From the NCBI GenBank assembly GCA_963989385.1, contig OZ022508.1, positions 28,356,166-28,420,165 on the forward strand: DNA of 64,000 nucleotides. Direction: 5' to 3'. The position numbers were made by a program, and so were the translations under genes. Every line of letters starts with the position of its first letter. Within the stretch, counting starts at the first letter, position 1. Below the pieces are notes generated by a model. The model worked only from the letters and a program-made list of their open reading frames with translations, made no database searches and was not told where the DNA came from. The DNA comes from Ctena decussata. Taxonomy: Eukaryota; Mollusca; Bivalvia; Lucinida; Lucinidae. Below, one piece after another: positions 31,910 through 44,498 of this stretch.

Positions 31910-32150
31910 TGAGCCGCAACACGACAAAACCAACAGTGTGGTTGTGCGCCCAGTAAAGACTCAGATCAGCCTGGAACTCCGCCCAGTTTGATCAGACTCT
32001 TCGTTAAGTGCTCAAAGGGGAGCTAAGGGTCTAAGCTACCTCCATGCGGACAGCGAATACTCTGATCAGACTGGGCGGATGCCCAGGCTGATCTGAGTCT
32101 GCACAGGGCGCACAACCATATTGTTGGGTTTTTTTTTGTGCCGCGGCTCA
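31910..32150. mobile_element. Palindromic foldback MITE, family A copy 6
   Basis: Starts tgagccgcaacacgac, ends gtgccgcggctca, with a T-run in the right arm. Each arm has independent substitutions, so the hairpin is less perfect than in copies 5, 7 and 8, suggesting an older insertion. Flanks aact/aatt are only an approximate duplication. Confidence 0.87.
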
Positions 32151-33105
32151 ATTATATTTTTAGCTTTGAATAATGATTAAATAATGAAAATAAGAGAACA
32201 AATGTATAACTATAAGCATGCCATATATGTCAATTCACTCGTTGAAGTAAATGGAAAATTTCCCACGAGCGGTGCCAACCTTATATGTATGAATTATCGC
32301 ATGCTGTCACACCAGTTTGTTTACCGGATTTGAAACTTTCTCGGGAAGTCGTTTATGTATTTCCAACTCAAGGTGCATTTGCATCTATATTTTAAATCCC
32401 TTTCTCGTTTTAAGGAAGTATTTAGTCCTATACAGGAAAACTAAATTGACAAAACGCATGCCCATGTGGCTACAGCTTATCAGTCTTCCGTGGTCTAACC
32501 AAAGGGGATCGGTCAGTAATGTCGAACGAGGAAATTAATAAAATAAATTCTGAAGAGATCCTCTGGAAACAAGGAACCCATCAATTAGGAAAAACGTAGC
32601 GTCGCTTTAATTGAGTCTGTTTATGTGCAGTAATGTAATGTTGTACGGCTGACTGGCAGTCTTCATTCCTGACCATTGAACTTCTACAATTACATGTACC
32701 ACAAATACTAGACAAGTACATGCATTCCAGTTAAAATGGTTCCAATTACTAGAAACATTTATCGTATTATTTTGTTGTCGTTATTACAGTACAAAATAAT
32801 CTAGTGCCTGTCATTATAAGCAGATAATCTATTGATGGGTATTTAACTCCCATTAAACCTGCATTGAATTATTCAGAGAAACGTCCTCGTGACACCTTCA
32901 TAATTGACATTTAAGGCAGGGACAAAATAATACTTCCTTTTATGATGTTCTGCGGTGAATGAACCCAGTAATTGTAATTCAAAGAACGATAGAAAACTAG
33001 ACCTTATACTTTTATTTGTGTCGTTAAGTCGAATGATTGGCCACCGCCCATCGGAGCCTACGAAATAAATGAGCTGACTGATGTCTCAGCGGCATGATAG
33101 CGTGA
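32151..33105. other. No feature recognised
   Basis: AT-rich, with a few short plus-strand frames lacking any recognisable domain. Confidence 0.4.
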
Positions 33106-33370
33106 AGCATGAATCATCATTCACTGGCATTTCAAACCCCATTGGCTGGGACTGACATTTACAAGTCCAGTTTCTTCCCCCAGACTATTAGAAATTGGAA
33201 TTCCTTGGAAGATTCCCTTATTTCTGCTGCTGAATGTGCAGAGAATTCAGTTACTAAGTTTACTTCTCTTATAAAGGCTAGGGTCTACCTTCCCTGATCG
33301 CAGGTCCTGGTGAATGATTGTCCTTGGACGTATCACCAGTAAACAATTCTGAACAATTCTGATTCTGACT
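33106..33370 (+). pseudogene. C-terminal remnant of a non-LTR reverse transcriptase gene
   Basis: A 62-residue frame (stop at 33295-33297) reads TDIYKSSFFPQTIRNWNSLE and ends ...SVTKFTSLIKARVYLP. The SFFPxTIxxWNSL pattern is typical of the extreme C-terminus of many LINE polyproteins, after the RT domain. An in-frame stop precedes it at 33103-33105, so it is a 5'-truncated copy, the commonest outcome of LINE insertion. The 3' region repeats aattctgaacaattctgatt. It belongs to a different family from the intact LINE. Confidence 0.75.
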
Positions 33371-35004
33371 TTTTCTATAGAAAAAGTGGTTCACGCTAAA
33401 AATCGTGAAGCGCGAAACGCCCAGTCGAATACGCCCTTTGAGAAGTTTTAGCTGAATCTGAAAACATAAGCTTCTCCGGCATCAAATGACTTTTACGTCT
33501 GTAGAAGAATGTATGGTGATGGAAGTTATTGTATACTAAGTGCATCTCAACCGACTCAGTGCTGATGACTATAAAGTTTCATGAAGCATTGTTGTCACCA
33601 AGTGTAAAAAAGAGGATTAAAGCTAACAGAAAATGTATAGTACTTTAACCTTTCTTAGAACCTTTGGATAACGTAAAGAAATCGACCCTGTCTATTACAT
33701 TCTTAAAAGACAGAATGTTCTCAAAAGCTTACAGATCAGATGAAGATTATTCCACACGAAACCAATGTTATAAAAATCTCATACTACTGTCAATACTTAT
33801 ATCATTGCCTCGATTTCACGAGAAACATGTCAATCACCTTAAATTCATAAATAAGCCTTCTGAAGCTGAAAACGTAGCTACCATATTCATTCGGTCTAAA
33901 ACTGCGTTTACCCTTCAAGATCAATCATAAACATCTAAATCTGTCTAATAAGACTGATCTAACTATTTAGGATTGTTTTTAGAACAATTCTTCAATCTAG
34001 ACTATCTTATAAGAAGAACCTTTATATTAAGAACAAAAGGAAATCAGAGCAGCATTTGACTAATTAAGATATTTGGGGGTCATTCGTTAGATAGAAAAAC
34101 GCCGTTTTAGCGGATAAATATGTAACGGAACAATTGGAATAAATAAATATACCGATATTTGCCTAATTAGATGAGAGTGAGTGATACGGGCTTTATCGCT
34201 CATCAGAATAAAAGGCTATTTCGAGCCAAAAACGCTATAAAATTGTACCTTTAAATTAAATAAGATAAGACGTGGAACAATATGTGGAAAACTCCTGGCA
34301 AGACAAATGAAACTGACAAAGTTTGGGCCTATAGTGTCCTGATTGACTACAGTTTCAATACAACGACCAAAAATTACCGGCTCATTTTCAATACTTACCC
34401 TGAATACTTATCAGCGAAGATTGCGGGAAAAAGAACATAAAGAATAGCAAATGTTAATAAAGTTTAGAATATCTCATTGACAGCAATACCCAGAAACACA
34501 AGGATATCAACAACATGTTCATCTTCTTTTGCTCCATTATTTCCCCACCATCACACAATAATTTGTTGCAGGCCATTCCAAGGCGGTGCTCTCAGTTATT
34601 GTCATTACTTGTAGGCATTCTACTAGTCTTTGACAGTTAGTACATTACATGTATTTAGGACAGCCTCGCGGTCATCTACTGAAAAACAGCTGTCCTTTTT
34701 GGCTTATCACTTGTCTTCCTTTGATTTGCGCGTTGTCTGTATCATTTTCTTTCCCCAAATGGTGTTTGGGACAAGATGTGGAATTAGATTGTTTCGGTTA
34801 CTGACCATTGCTTTCTTATCTACTTTTTATGTTATGACCAGAATATCTACGTAAGTTTAAGTAACTGAGACCTCATCTATGACAAAAGTGAATTTACCTG
34901 ACAAAGAAGCAAACTAATCTGAATATCTTGAAAAGTTGCTTTCGACTAAAGTAACATAGTCCCTGACCAAGAGCGAACATGTCTTGAAGAAAGCAAAGAA
35001 AATG

Positions 35005-35005
<1 letters not shown>
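33371..35005. other. No feature recognised
   Basis: AT-rich. An 88-codon frame beginning at 33664 (TTG start) has no recognisable domain. Confidence 0.4.

Positions 35006-35067
<62 letters not shown>
35006..35067. repeat. (GT)n microsatellite
   Basis: About 62 bp of uninterrupted GT. Confidence 0.97.
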
Positions 35068-36214
35068 GAAAAAGTGAATTGGCGAATCATAGTTGATGCA
35101 ATAGTAAAACGCAGAGATTTGTTGCGGCTAGAGCTTGTACTCATAGTAACGTAACATTTAATATCTTATGTATCCATATTCATTCTCTTTTTAAATGATT
35201 TTCTGAGGAGAACTGTCGTCTTTCTCAGCACTAATGTAGGCTCAATCTGGTAAATACAATCGCTTGGGATAAGCCTCAGCTTAAGAGGAAGTGTCATGTT
35301 ATTAGCGTGATAAACCATCTACTAATGCCACACCATTATCATATAGTATAATTGCCCAAGAAGGCATTGCTATAAGAACACAATTTATAGTTCTGAGTAT
35401 GGTAAAGGCCTTCCGCAGACTGTTTTCCGTAAGAAAAGTACTGGTTAGAGACCCACCGTATCTGCGGCAGAACATATGCAAAGCAGAGCCCGTCCTTCTT
35501 TTTTCGTTGCCTTAGCTTGTCCTTATTCGAAAAAAGTCCCCATTTACTATTGGGTTGCAAAAGAAGAGTTTTAAAATCGCCGGCTAGTAGAACAGTAATT
35601 GTAACTAGAGAGTTTTTGTACCTTAACCGAGCATTTTTAACCACTCGACAACGCGCATTTCTATGTTATGAGAAGCACAGAATTTAAAAAAATTAAGTAT
35701 CCTTATAAACAAATAAAAAGAAACATGTAAACATGATATTTTTCAAGGCATATGGACAGACCTCCATACTTTCTGCGATTTTTAACAAGTGAGGCAATTC
35801 TTGTGAGTTCTTGTTCGCTTCCTTGGGCACAAAACTTTCAAAACAGTGATCTACTCTATAAGGAAATCTTTTTTTCTTGGATAAGCCAGACCCTTTTAGA
35901 GTTGAGCCCTGTTGAGAGGGAAGACAAAAAGAAAATTGCGGAACTGCTTTCCCTCAAAGTGTAATCAGTCACCTTAAATCTTAAATGCGGTGACTGTTAA
36001 TATACTTGTGCGATGAAAATAACAACTGTAATGTGATTTACTGTGGAAAAAAAGATGTTAGGTAAATAAAATGAGCACTCAGAAATACTCCCTTTCCTTT
36101 GCCCTCCATTTCTCTGTTTTCTATGTCCCCTATCCATTTCGTATACCAGCTGAAAGCAACTGTTCATTTTCTAACTTTTTAGTTTCAATTCTATGGTCTT
36201 TTCGTCTGCACATC
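35068..36214. other. No feature recognised
   Basis: AT-rich. A 70-codon frame at 35752-35964 contains no recognised motif. Confidence 0.4.
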
Positions 36215-36300
36215 TATCATTTTTAGCTTTGCCTCACTTTTCAATGGGAGCAAATTCTTTCTTTTAGGAGCAGGTCCTTTTGTGCTTCGACTCTTCTTAC
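36215..36300 (+). repeat. Family Y dispersed repeat copy (short)
   Basis: atttttagctttgcctcact, then ttcaatgggagcaaattctt, then ttaggagcaggtccttttgt follows the conserved core of the family. Confidence 0.45.
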
Positions 36301-38410
36301 ATTATATTCATTATCACTGCATGTTATAAACCCTCTCTCAAATTGTCAGAAAATATATATAAGTATATCCATGTATCTTAACAAAATCTTAAATAGACAG
36401 TAGCCAATAGGCACAAGTTTGTCAATCCTCTTTTTCCTGTCTATGATAAACACTTCCTAGTAGTAGAAGCAGGAAGGGATTAAGATAAATGCTGGTCTTC
36501 AAGCAGTTGTTTTCGTGGGTTTATATTGCTGCACGAAACCGATAACGCTTAGGTCTCAGGGGATAGTTTCGTATTGGCAGTGGTCAGGAAAATGATACTT
36601 TTTGATAAAGGGTTAGAAAGAGCATGGTTGCTCCAATAGATTGAGGTTTTTGAATATTTCTTTTATTTGTAAGGTTGTAGGAAGGGTAGTTATGTCAGCT
36701 GGAACTGGTTATGAAAATTTGCTGTTAGCTTTACTTGTCAGGGGAAACCCCTAAGTAATGGCGGGTATGTCAAATCGCAGCAGACAACTTCGTGGAGAGA
36801 AATAGGCCTGGTATTCAAACTGAAATACTGAAAAAAATCTATGCTTATGACCCCATTTGGGATTTGTTTTTCTGAAGGTATGTTGCTGAGGATAAAAAAA
36901 ACAGATATATGCCAACTGTCAGTGTTTTGCAGGTATTTCCCCAGAATGTGACTTGCTAATGGTTAGTGTACTACTTTTCAGCACTGGAAATAGGGTGTGT
37001 GGGGTTATGTAAACATTGCCTGACAGCTCTGAAGATGTTGGTGTTCATGTGTTCTGCTTCAATTAGTTTCTGTTCACAATGACGACACTATGAAATAGTA
37101 AAACCCTGCCTGGAAAAGCAATCTACTTGTTTTAGAAACATTCAAAAATTGTTCGTGGCCTCGGACTGAAAGTTCCAGATTTAACTATCGAGAGCCTTAA
37201 ACCCACAAAAACATTTCAGCGCCATGCAGCTATACAGCGGGCACATTGACCAGGAGTGTACAAGTTGTGAAATTTAGATTCTTTGGAAGCAAGAAATGAA
37301 CTAAAGAAATGAAAATAGAAGACTCGCTTTATTGAGTCAATTCTAGCGAGTACTTTATTGTCGAACCTATCGTATACCAAGATCCTAAAGTCAAAATGGC
37401 CTGATAATGTTTTGTAGCGGATCGACTTGTGATCAAGTACATCATATCTAAGCCAGGGAATTACCTGGATTTGTTATGAAAATCGTAGAAAATAATGCAA
37501 ATTCAACGCAATCTTTTAATAGATATAAGCTACAGGGCTGCTTTTGATGTTTAAGTGTTAAATACATGTGTATACAGCAAAAAAGGTTTTATGAAACTTG
37601 TTTTGAATAATTTCAAATGAGTTACTATAACGTTTTGTTTTAATTTCGCAAAGTACACTGAAAGCAGAACTTCCTTTCCGATTTGACCAGAAATAGAGAA
37701 CGTCCAGCCATGTATATTACATGTTGATCAATCACCTAATTACATTTTTCTCCATTAATGACTTTTCAGAAACGTCATCTCAAATTGGCGTTACCGCGAG
37801 ACGCTTTTGTTTCTAACGTTTACCATTTACGTCATTCTTTTAAAAGATTAAATTGATTGTGGCTCTTTCTTCAAACTACTACAATCGATATGCCTCCCTT
37901 TTTCAAAAACTACTTTCCACAAAACACACCATACCCAATCACCGATAATCTTATTTCTATACTAAAGCATCAGATATCGCAAGGGACATATTTAGCGCTA
38001 TATCACGCCAGGTTTGTGCGTTTTACACGGTAGACAGCACTAAATTTGCTTTTTAGGAGGGAGGGATTGAAAAATAATCTATGTTGCAAGAAAATCAAAC
38101 CTCTGCATAAAACTCAGCAAACTACATACACATCTAGTGCACTCCATCCTGTTTCGGCCTAAACAACACAAGCGAGTTTCGGTATGCAATGTATATGTTT
38201 TGAAATTTCACTTGATAGGTCCTTCTGCAAGCTTATATTTAACTCATTTTACTTTACGAAAATGTAGAAACTTAATTTGAAAATACAGTTGATAGATTTT
38301 AGCGATATGAAATGCCTTTTATGTCTTTACTTTCATGGAACCAAACAGAACTTTTGGTCTTAATAATAGTTTTAATACTAACTGTTATCCCTCTTACTAA
38401 ACAATATTAA
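36301..38410. other. Longest plain stretch in the window
   Basis: About 2.1 kb of AT-rich sequence. I saw no inverted repeats, tandem units, RNA-like structures or domain-bearing frames. It could be intron or intergenic DNA. Confidence 0.45.
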
Positions 38411-38644
38411 AGATATTCTACTTACAGAAGCCTTTTAGGAAGTCGTGGAGTTTTTTCTGATCAATTCCGAAAAATAATAATACGTCACAAACGTATTGGC
38501 TATAATTTAAATGTTATGCGACAGTCTGCATGCTTAGTGATTAACCCAATCACGGTTGATAACTTTGCTGCACTCTTTAATTGCACACCGGGGGATCGGT
38601 CGTCAGACTCTATGATGGCCCCGACCTTAAGCTATATATTTTAG
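38411..38644 (+). pseudogene. C-terminal remnant of an MGTNCAPL-type reverse transcriptase
   Basis: The frame open from 38411 to the stop at 38642-38644 reads FSDQFRKIIIRHKRIG, then GYNLNVMRQSACLVINPITV, then ALFNCTPGDRSSDSMMAPT. From memory of deposited mollusc proteins, this is the end of a reverse-transcriptase-like family whose core carries GIPMGTNCAPL. The RT core is absent, so the copy is 5'-truncated. The same FSxxFRK block occurs at 61656-61910. The class may be Penelope-like, but I am not certain. Confidence 0.72.
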
Positions 38645-38897
38645 TTGGTTGGGACCGGAGCCTTTTTGTCTGTTGCTTGGTCCACCGGGGCTCAACTGGT
38701 GACCTTCTTTTGCTTCAGATTTCCAGTGGGGTCGTTTGGCAGGACATGGATCTCCACCTGTCAGACGGCCCGTTGTATCTGTTGAGTCCTCGTCTTTGCT
38801 TCTTCATGGTGTTGAAATTTGATTTATGTGTTTACCGTGATGATTCATTGACGAGTTAGAGGGTTATCATGCGAACCGAACAACCAACTAAATGTTT
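38645..38897 (+). mobile_element. Probable 3' untranslated region of the truncated retroelement
   Basis: Follows the stop codon directly and ends in aaccgaacaaccaac, an ACC/AAC-rich tail like those of SINEs in the window. Family X begins about 10 bp later. Confidence 0.5.
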
Positions 38898-38906
38898 TGT
38901 ACCACT

Positions 38907-39243
38907 TCAGAAACTGAGGGTGAGGTTGGGCCTGTAAAATCGATTTAAGCCCCCCAGTAATTCATTACTGACCGTTCCAAGGCGGTAGTTCTGTTGTGGT
39001 TCTCTGTTGCCTGTTTTTGGTGTCAGAGTTTCTGTGATGTTTTACCTTAAGTATGTTCTTATTATTTTTGGTTCGGTTTGGGTTGCTGAGTGGCCACCTT
39101 TTGGGAACAAGCTGCTCACTCAGTTGGCCATATGTTCTCTGTATCTTGATTATTTGTAATCTTAGTTGTTTCCAACTATGGTTTGAGGGCTGGATTTGGA
39201 TTTGGATTGTTTCAGTTCCTGGTGTTTGCATACTTTTTACTTT
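38907..39243 (-). repeat. Repeat family X, minus-strand copy
   Basis: Read on the minus strand it is nearly identical to 42437-42772, from agtatgcaaacaccaggaac to gccccccagtaattcattac and its flank (on the + strand gggtgaggttgggcctgtaa). About seven differences over a 264-base comparison. The two copies face each other 3.2 kb apart. No TIR or tail was recognised. Confidence 0.88.
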
Positions 39244-39429
39244 TGTTTGTCTTTCAATGAATGAAAAAATCCGCTTTCTCTGCTAAGCACTACATCGATA
39301 ATAAATCAGTGAGCTTTTCTCAAGATAAATCTGTGCTGTCGCTATAGGACAAGTGCTACTGTAACGTAATTTCCTGTAAATGCCTCCACAAAACTGAAAG
39401 CGCCTTAGGTAAATTGGTATAGTTTCAGA

Positions 39430-39640
39430 GAGCAACTGTTTCATTTTCATTTTTTTGCCTCCCTCCTCAATAGGGGTCTCCCTTCAGAGCAATTCTTTAC
39501 TGTAAGAGTAGAAGCCTTTTCGACAAGGTTTTTTTCCACTAGGAAAGCAAACAGGAAGTGACAAAATTTGTTTCCCTTGTAAAAATGACAGAAAAGCACG
39601 GAAATGTACCCATCTACCTTAAACCAATATTTTTGCATCT
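39430..39640 (+). repeat. Family Y dispersed repeat copy
   Basis: ttttttgcctccctcctcaa, taggggtctcccttcagagc, gtaagagtagaagccttttc and aaacaggaagtgacaaaatt occur in family order. It then runs into catctaccttaa, also present at the end of the 6.1-kb copy. Confidence 0.55.
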
Positions 39641-40118
39641 GCGCTGTCTGGTCTAAATCTTCCCTGATGACATCAACAATAAGTGCGGCAAAGGGAACTA
39701 CGATCAGCCAGGATAAACGCCCACTTCTCTAAGGACCTCTGACAGTATCAATGCATATTTGCCCATTTTTCGATAAATTACTGCACCTTCCTCGGGCAGC
39801 AAAAGTTGAAATATTTGGCATTAATATGTAGCCTTGTGTACTATAAAGACATTTTAACAGTGATTTTGAAAAATTATCATGCCTCTAGACTAACATAGAC
39901 CAATTTTATCAAGAGGGGTATGTGAATTTTTCAGTCTCTGAAAATAAGTCCATTTATTTGGTTTTCTAAGATATCAAAATCTTAATTGATAACTATGCTA
40001 AAACTGACGTACACACTACTGTTACTGATATTATGCAATATTTTTTCAGTACTAAGGACTTTAGCTTATTTTTAGATATAAAGGGTGTAAGTACCCCACC
40101 AACTTTTTCAGCTGTAGA
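39641..40118. other. No feature recognised
   Basis: AT-rich spacer. Confidence 0.35.
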
Positions 40119-40225
40119 CTATCTTTTTCCCCCGTGCCTCAGCAAGCCACTCACATATAATGTGTATTATGATAGTACACACATACATGCAAAGTGGCTA
40201 GCTGAGGCACGGGGGGAAAAGTATC
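40119..40225. mobile_element. Short hairpin element, ~107 bp
   Basis: tttttcccccgtgcctcagc pairs with gctgaggcacggggggaaaa across a ~45-bp loop, with agccact/agtggct extending the stem. It looks like a solo-hairpin MITE. Confidence 0.7.
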
Positions 40226-41354
40226 TTTAAAAAACTTTTCCTGTTTCGATTACGTTTAATTACAAAATTTGGCTTTTTCCACCAAAAATTGAAGTCTATG
40301 TGCAAAGTAATCAGAAATTAAATTCATGGCCAGTTAGGGGAAGGTGAGAGCAACAAATTTCAGGAGAAATTCTTTGGCATATCAAAAATTTAATTTTGAC
40401 TATTTTTATAGGCAAATTAACATTACAACCGTCAGAGGTCCTTTATTACATTTTCAAGGTCGAATCGAAGAAGAGAACCAAGCGTCTTCTCTACTGAGTT
40501 CTTTGACGAAAAAATATATTCCCTACATCATCTACATCATTTGTAACACCGATGAGTCAGGACACCTATTAATCTTCGCAAGGCAATCAGAGTTTTCGTC
40601 TTTCCTTTAATTAACTTGCTCTTTGTCTTAAACTGCAGATGCAAGCAGAGAATCTCTGATCAGACTGTGTAAAGCTGATTCTTCGTTGTTTAAACTGTCG
40701 TAAGTTCTAACCCGGCTTATCAATACTCTATTTTTTTATCAGCCAGAGTTATGTTTGATAATAGTTCATTTAACTCTTATATTAGCAATTTAAATAAAGT
40801 TTGTTCGTTTCGTGGCAGACGTTCGCACAAACGCAGATTCGGTCCAAAGCGGATTCCTGAAGCAGCAAAGAAAGTGTATTTTTGTATAGAAGGTTTTAAG
40901 CCGAAGGAAAATAGAGAAACTAGTTTTGTTAGCGTTTATGTAGGTCATACGGAGACGGCGCTTCCCCTAAAGGTGTTCTAACTGATATTCGATTAGTTTT
41001 GTCCTTGCAACCTCATGTATGGTCATGCTGCAGCTCCAAATTTGGTCTGTTAAGTCTGAAATATTACGGTAAGTTGCAAGTAAATGTGGAAATGAGAACG
41101 TGAATATTTGCATATTCATTCAGTCAAGTCGACATACAGAAATATGATTTATGAGCGGTTTGATTTCATTCCGTTTCCGATACAGACAGCCTCTTCTGTC
41201 GATATGACAAGCAGCTAATTTGAAGCAGTCCATCAATTTCAAAACCAAAAGCTTATGCAATAGATAATCATGCATATTCACAAATGCATATCTTCCGGAT
41301 GTCAGTGTGTTTCGCATAATATGGTAGGGTGTATTAATACGTCATGTTTCAGGC
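40226..41354. other. No feature recognised
   Basis: AT-rich. The 76-codon frame at 40751-40981 has no recognised motif. Confidence 0.4.
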
Positions 41355-41560
41355 ATAGCAACTCTGCCATTTTTAATTTTTGCCACCATTCCCAAACGGA
41401 TTCAGTTCTTCAAGGAAAGAGTTTGCTCCCTTGGAGAGGAAATACTTTGCTTTGGAAAGGCTGTGTCTTGGTGAGCGAAAAGGCAGCCGAGTAAGCTTTT
41501 TCCCATTGTAAAATGGAGAGAAAACATAATAATATACCCGTAAACTTAAAAATGTATTCT
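41355..41560 (+). repeat. Family Y dispersed repeat copy
   Basis: aactctgccatttttaattt, ttgccaccattcccaaacgg, aaggaaagagtttgctccct. It is diverged but in family order, ending aatatacccgtaaacttaaa like the other copies. Confidence 0.45.
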
Positions 41561-42436
41561 ATGCCGGAAAAGTACACTACCGGCTTTCTGGTAAACGCGC
41601 AATTTCATTTACATGTTGAAAAAAGGTAAAAGTTTCTAAAAATGGATGATCAAAATATAATAAGCAGTGGTGGATGATCACGTGGTGTTCACGTCACAGG
41701 AAATACTGGAAATTCCAGTAAAACGATTGCTTCGTGGTAAGTATTTTTCAAGATAACTTCTTTGTTGCCAAATGCAGTCTTATAAAATAAAGCGCAGTGA
41801 ATACGTGCTCATAAGTACTTTTAACTAGTGTTCTTGTTTTTACTGAGAGTTTACTTGTTTTCACGTTTAAACCTCCCCTAGTTTTGGAGCAACAATATAA
41901 TTCATGTGCAACAGCCTATTTTCGGTTTTGGATGTTGGGGGACGATTAAATATAAAAACTATAAAACTCACGATAAAATCGTGAATATCGTCAGAAAGTA
42001 TTCATGACTACACATTCACTGCGCTGCATTTTGAAGGAATGCGTACAGAAACAATGGAATTATTAACTAAAACGTGAAGAACTCCCGGGGTTCTCCTGTT
42101 CAGAATGGCGTAAGAAAATGACGCAAAGCATGTGATCATCCACCCTGATTCGGAATAATAATGTAATTTGACTTATGTTCCCCATATAAATCCAAATTTT
42201 TAAGTTCGTAAAAGATTACTGGTCGAGATATCGCTTTGCTACTTACGAAGTTTTGTAATCTTTGAATTCATAAGTGAACTTGCTCTTGTACATGTATTTC
42301 GAAAAATCGCTGACTGATTAATCATGGTTATATATTGTAATAGTTTTAATTTGCAGCGGTACTGTTTCCCGAGAGCCCCGGTTTTCGCCCACCTCTGCTT
42401 AATGATCGGTTCGACATAAGTAAAATAATTTTGAAA
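41561..42436. other. No feature recognised
   Basis: AT-rich. Contains a gtggatgatcacgtggtgtt segment and later catgtgatcatccaccctga, a short inverted pair about 460 bp apart, of unclear meaning. Confidence 0.35.
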
Positions 42437-42772
42437 TAAAAGTAAAAAGTATGCAAAGACCAGGAACTGAAATAATCAAAATCCAAATCCAGCCCTCAAA
42501 CCATAGTTGGAAACAACTAAGATTACAAATAATCAAGATACAGAGAACATATGGCCAACCGAGTGAGCAGCTTGTTCCCAAAAGGTGGCCACTCAGCAAC
42601 CCAAACCGAACCAAAAATAATAATAACATACATAAGGTAAAACATCACAGAAACTCTGACACCAAAAACAGGCAACAAAGAACCACAACAGAACTACCGC
42701 CTTGGAACGGTCAGTAATGAATTACTGGGGGGCTTAAATCGATTTTACAGGCCCAACCTCACCCTCATTGAA
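42437..42772 (+). repeat. Repeat family X, plus-strand copy
   Basis: Reference copy for the family: aaagtaaaaagtatgcaaag, aatccagccctcaaaccata, agcagcttgttcccaaaagg, taccgccttggaacggtcag, ttaaatcgattttacaggcc. An 88-codon frame is kept in this and the 38.9-kb copy, but six of seven differences change the amino acid, so protein function is unlikely. Confidence 0.88.
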
Positions 42773-42990
42773 ACCCGCATCAAATGCAAATGTATCATAA
42801 CTGTTCAGTTTTAAAGGCTAATATCTGTAAGCTTGAAAAGCCTTAATAAATTGTTAATCAACAATACAGGACATGAGATAGACCAATGAAATATAAATCC
42901 CACAAAAAGCACACGGCAGTTCTGTCAAATGTTCAGGAAAAGGACGCTGGCAAATAATTTCCGATGTAGACGACACGAAGAGAATACATT

Positions 42991-43228
42991 TGAGCCGCGA
43001 CACGACAAAACCAACAAAGTGGTTGTGCGTCCAGCGAAGACTCAGATCAGCCTGGGCATCCGCCCAGTCTGATTAGAGTCTTCGCTGTCCGCATGGAGGT
43101 AGCTTAGATTCTTAGCTACCCTTTAATCGCACTGCAAAGACTCTCATAAGACTGGGCGGATGCCCAGTCTGATCTGAGTCTGCGCTGGGCGCACAACCAC
43201 ATTGTTGGTTTTGTCGTGTCGCGGCTCA
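42991..43228. mobile_element. Palindromic foldback MITE, family A copy 7
   Basis: Ends tgagccgcgacacgac and gtcgtgtcgcggctca. Taking GAGCC...GGCTC as the element, attt flanks both sides, a clean 4-bp direct repeat. Arms are well matched, so this is among the younger copies. Confidence 0.92.
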
Positions 43229-43309
43229 TTTTAAGTCCTTGATTTACGGACATGTGCACCAATATGTACTAATGTTCACGGTGAACGGACACACCTATTA
43301 AGAAATCAT

Positions 43310-43440
43310 GCCAATGATTCCTTTTCAGCAGGGGTCTACTTGTTATAGAATATGTTCCCAAAATTACTCCCTGGTGGAAAAAATCTTTCTGTGTAAGAGC
43401 AGGCTCTATTTGATGAGGAAAACATATATCTGTTAGTAAA
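43310..43440 (+). repeat. Family Y dispersed repeat copy
   Basis: tgattccttttcagcagggg, tctacttgttatagaatatg, then gtaagagcaggctctatttg. Weak but in family order. Confidence 0.4.
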
Positions 43441-43490
43441 ATATTAATGCTTCAGTTAACTGCCTTTGATTCTAAAATTAATGGCTCTCT

Positions 43491-44360
43491 TTAAGGTGGT
43501 GATTTATGGTAAATGTAAAAATCTGCATAAAACCATAAAAAAGTAACGTATCTCCTTGAAAGTTAGCAGACTTCTTATTTTCGTTGTTCTTTACAGTTTA
43601 GAATACAAAATAGACGTACATGCTGCTTAAAAAAGTGTTTTTATAAGGAAAGATCAAAGGGAAATTTTCTGCGAATAAATCTGAAAAAATAATATCGTTA
43701 TTGAAAATTTACGTAGTGCTGAAGGTGCATTATTGCATAATGAAGAGCGTCCTAGCAATTATTTATTCCAACTCTTTCTCAAATTGTAATGTAGACCAGA
43801 TGAAAACGGTAGCTTTTTCTCAATGATCAACCATGTACAAAGTAAATGTACACTGGACGCATTTATTTAAATATAGGGTAGGCAAGCAGACCTATGTTAA
43901 CACCTACAATATAAATAATACATTACTGACATGATCAGTGGTGTGTAGATGAAATTGTTCAACCTTGTTAAAATAGTATCACCTGTCTCACCAATGTGTT
44001 TTGACAAAAAAATTTGGACACAGACTGCATCTTTTTTCATCTGCTCAGCCTGATAACGTGTGAAAGAGTTTGAAAAAATAATTGCTAGGACGCTCTCCAT
44101 TATGCAACAAGGTACTCTAAGCACTAAGTATATTTTCAATAATGATATTATTTTTTCAGATTTATTCGCAGAAAATTACCCTTTGATCTTCTCTTATAAA
44201 AACACTTTTTAACATTAACAAATGCTGCATTTTGGGATTCTAAATTATGAGAAACAACATAAAGAAGGCATCTGATAAGTTTTGGAAAGATCAGTGTTAA
44301 TTTGAGTATTTTATGCAGATTTTTGTCTTTGTCCCAAATCAGTGATTATCACCACCTTAA
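43491..44360. mobile_element. 870-bp foldback element with TTAA borders (piggyBac-like)
   Basis: Begins ttaaggtggtgattta and ends taatcactgatt's mirror, tcaccaccttaa; TTAA, the piggyBac target, occurs at each edge. Arms of ~320 bp (43494-43810 and 44035-44358) pair with many mismatches: aaaacactttttaa, gatcaaagggaaattttctg, tgcataatgaagagcgtcct and agcaattatttattccaact have counterparts. The ~220-bp centre is unpaired and non-coding. No transposase is present. Confidence 0.75.
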
Positions 44361-44498
44361 GTTGTTTTTACACCGTCATGTTTTGCCGTAATTTTGACAA
44401 AGGGCAGCTTCCATGAATGACAAAGCACTCCTATAATGTGATCGATCTTCTCTTGAGACACAGTTTGCTCATCAGGGGGAATATGCTTTTCTTTAAGA

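Noticed and set aside
42451..42717. An 88-codon frame kept in two family X copies (also 38965-39231 on the minus strand)
   Set aside because: The two copies differ at about seven bases, and six of those change the amino acid, so there is no sign of protein-level constraint. A third copy breaks the frame. The conservation is explained by recent common origin.
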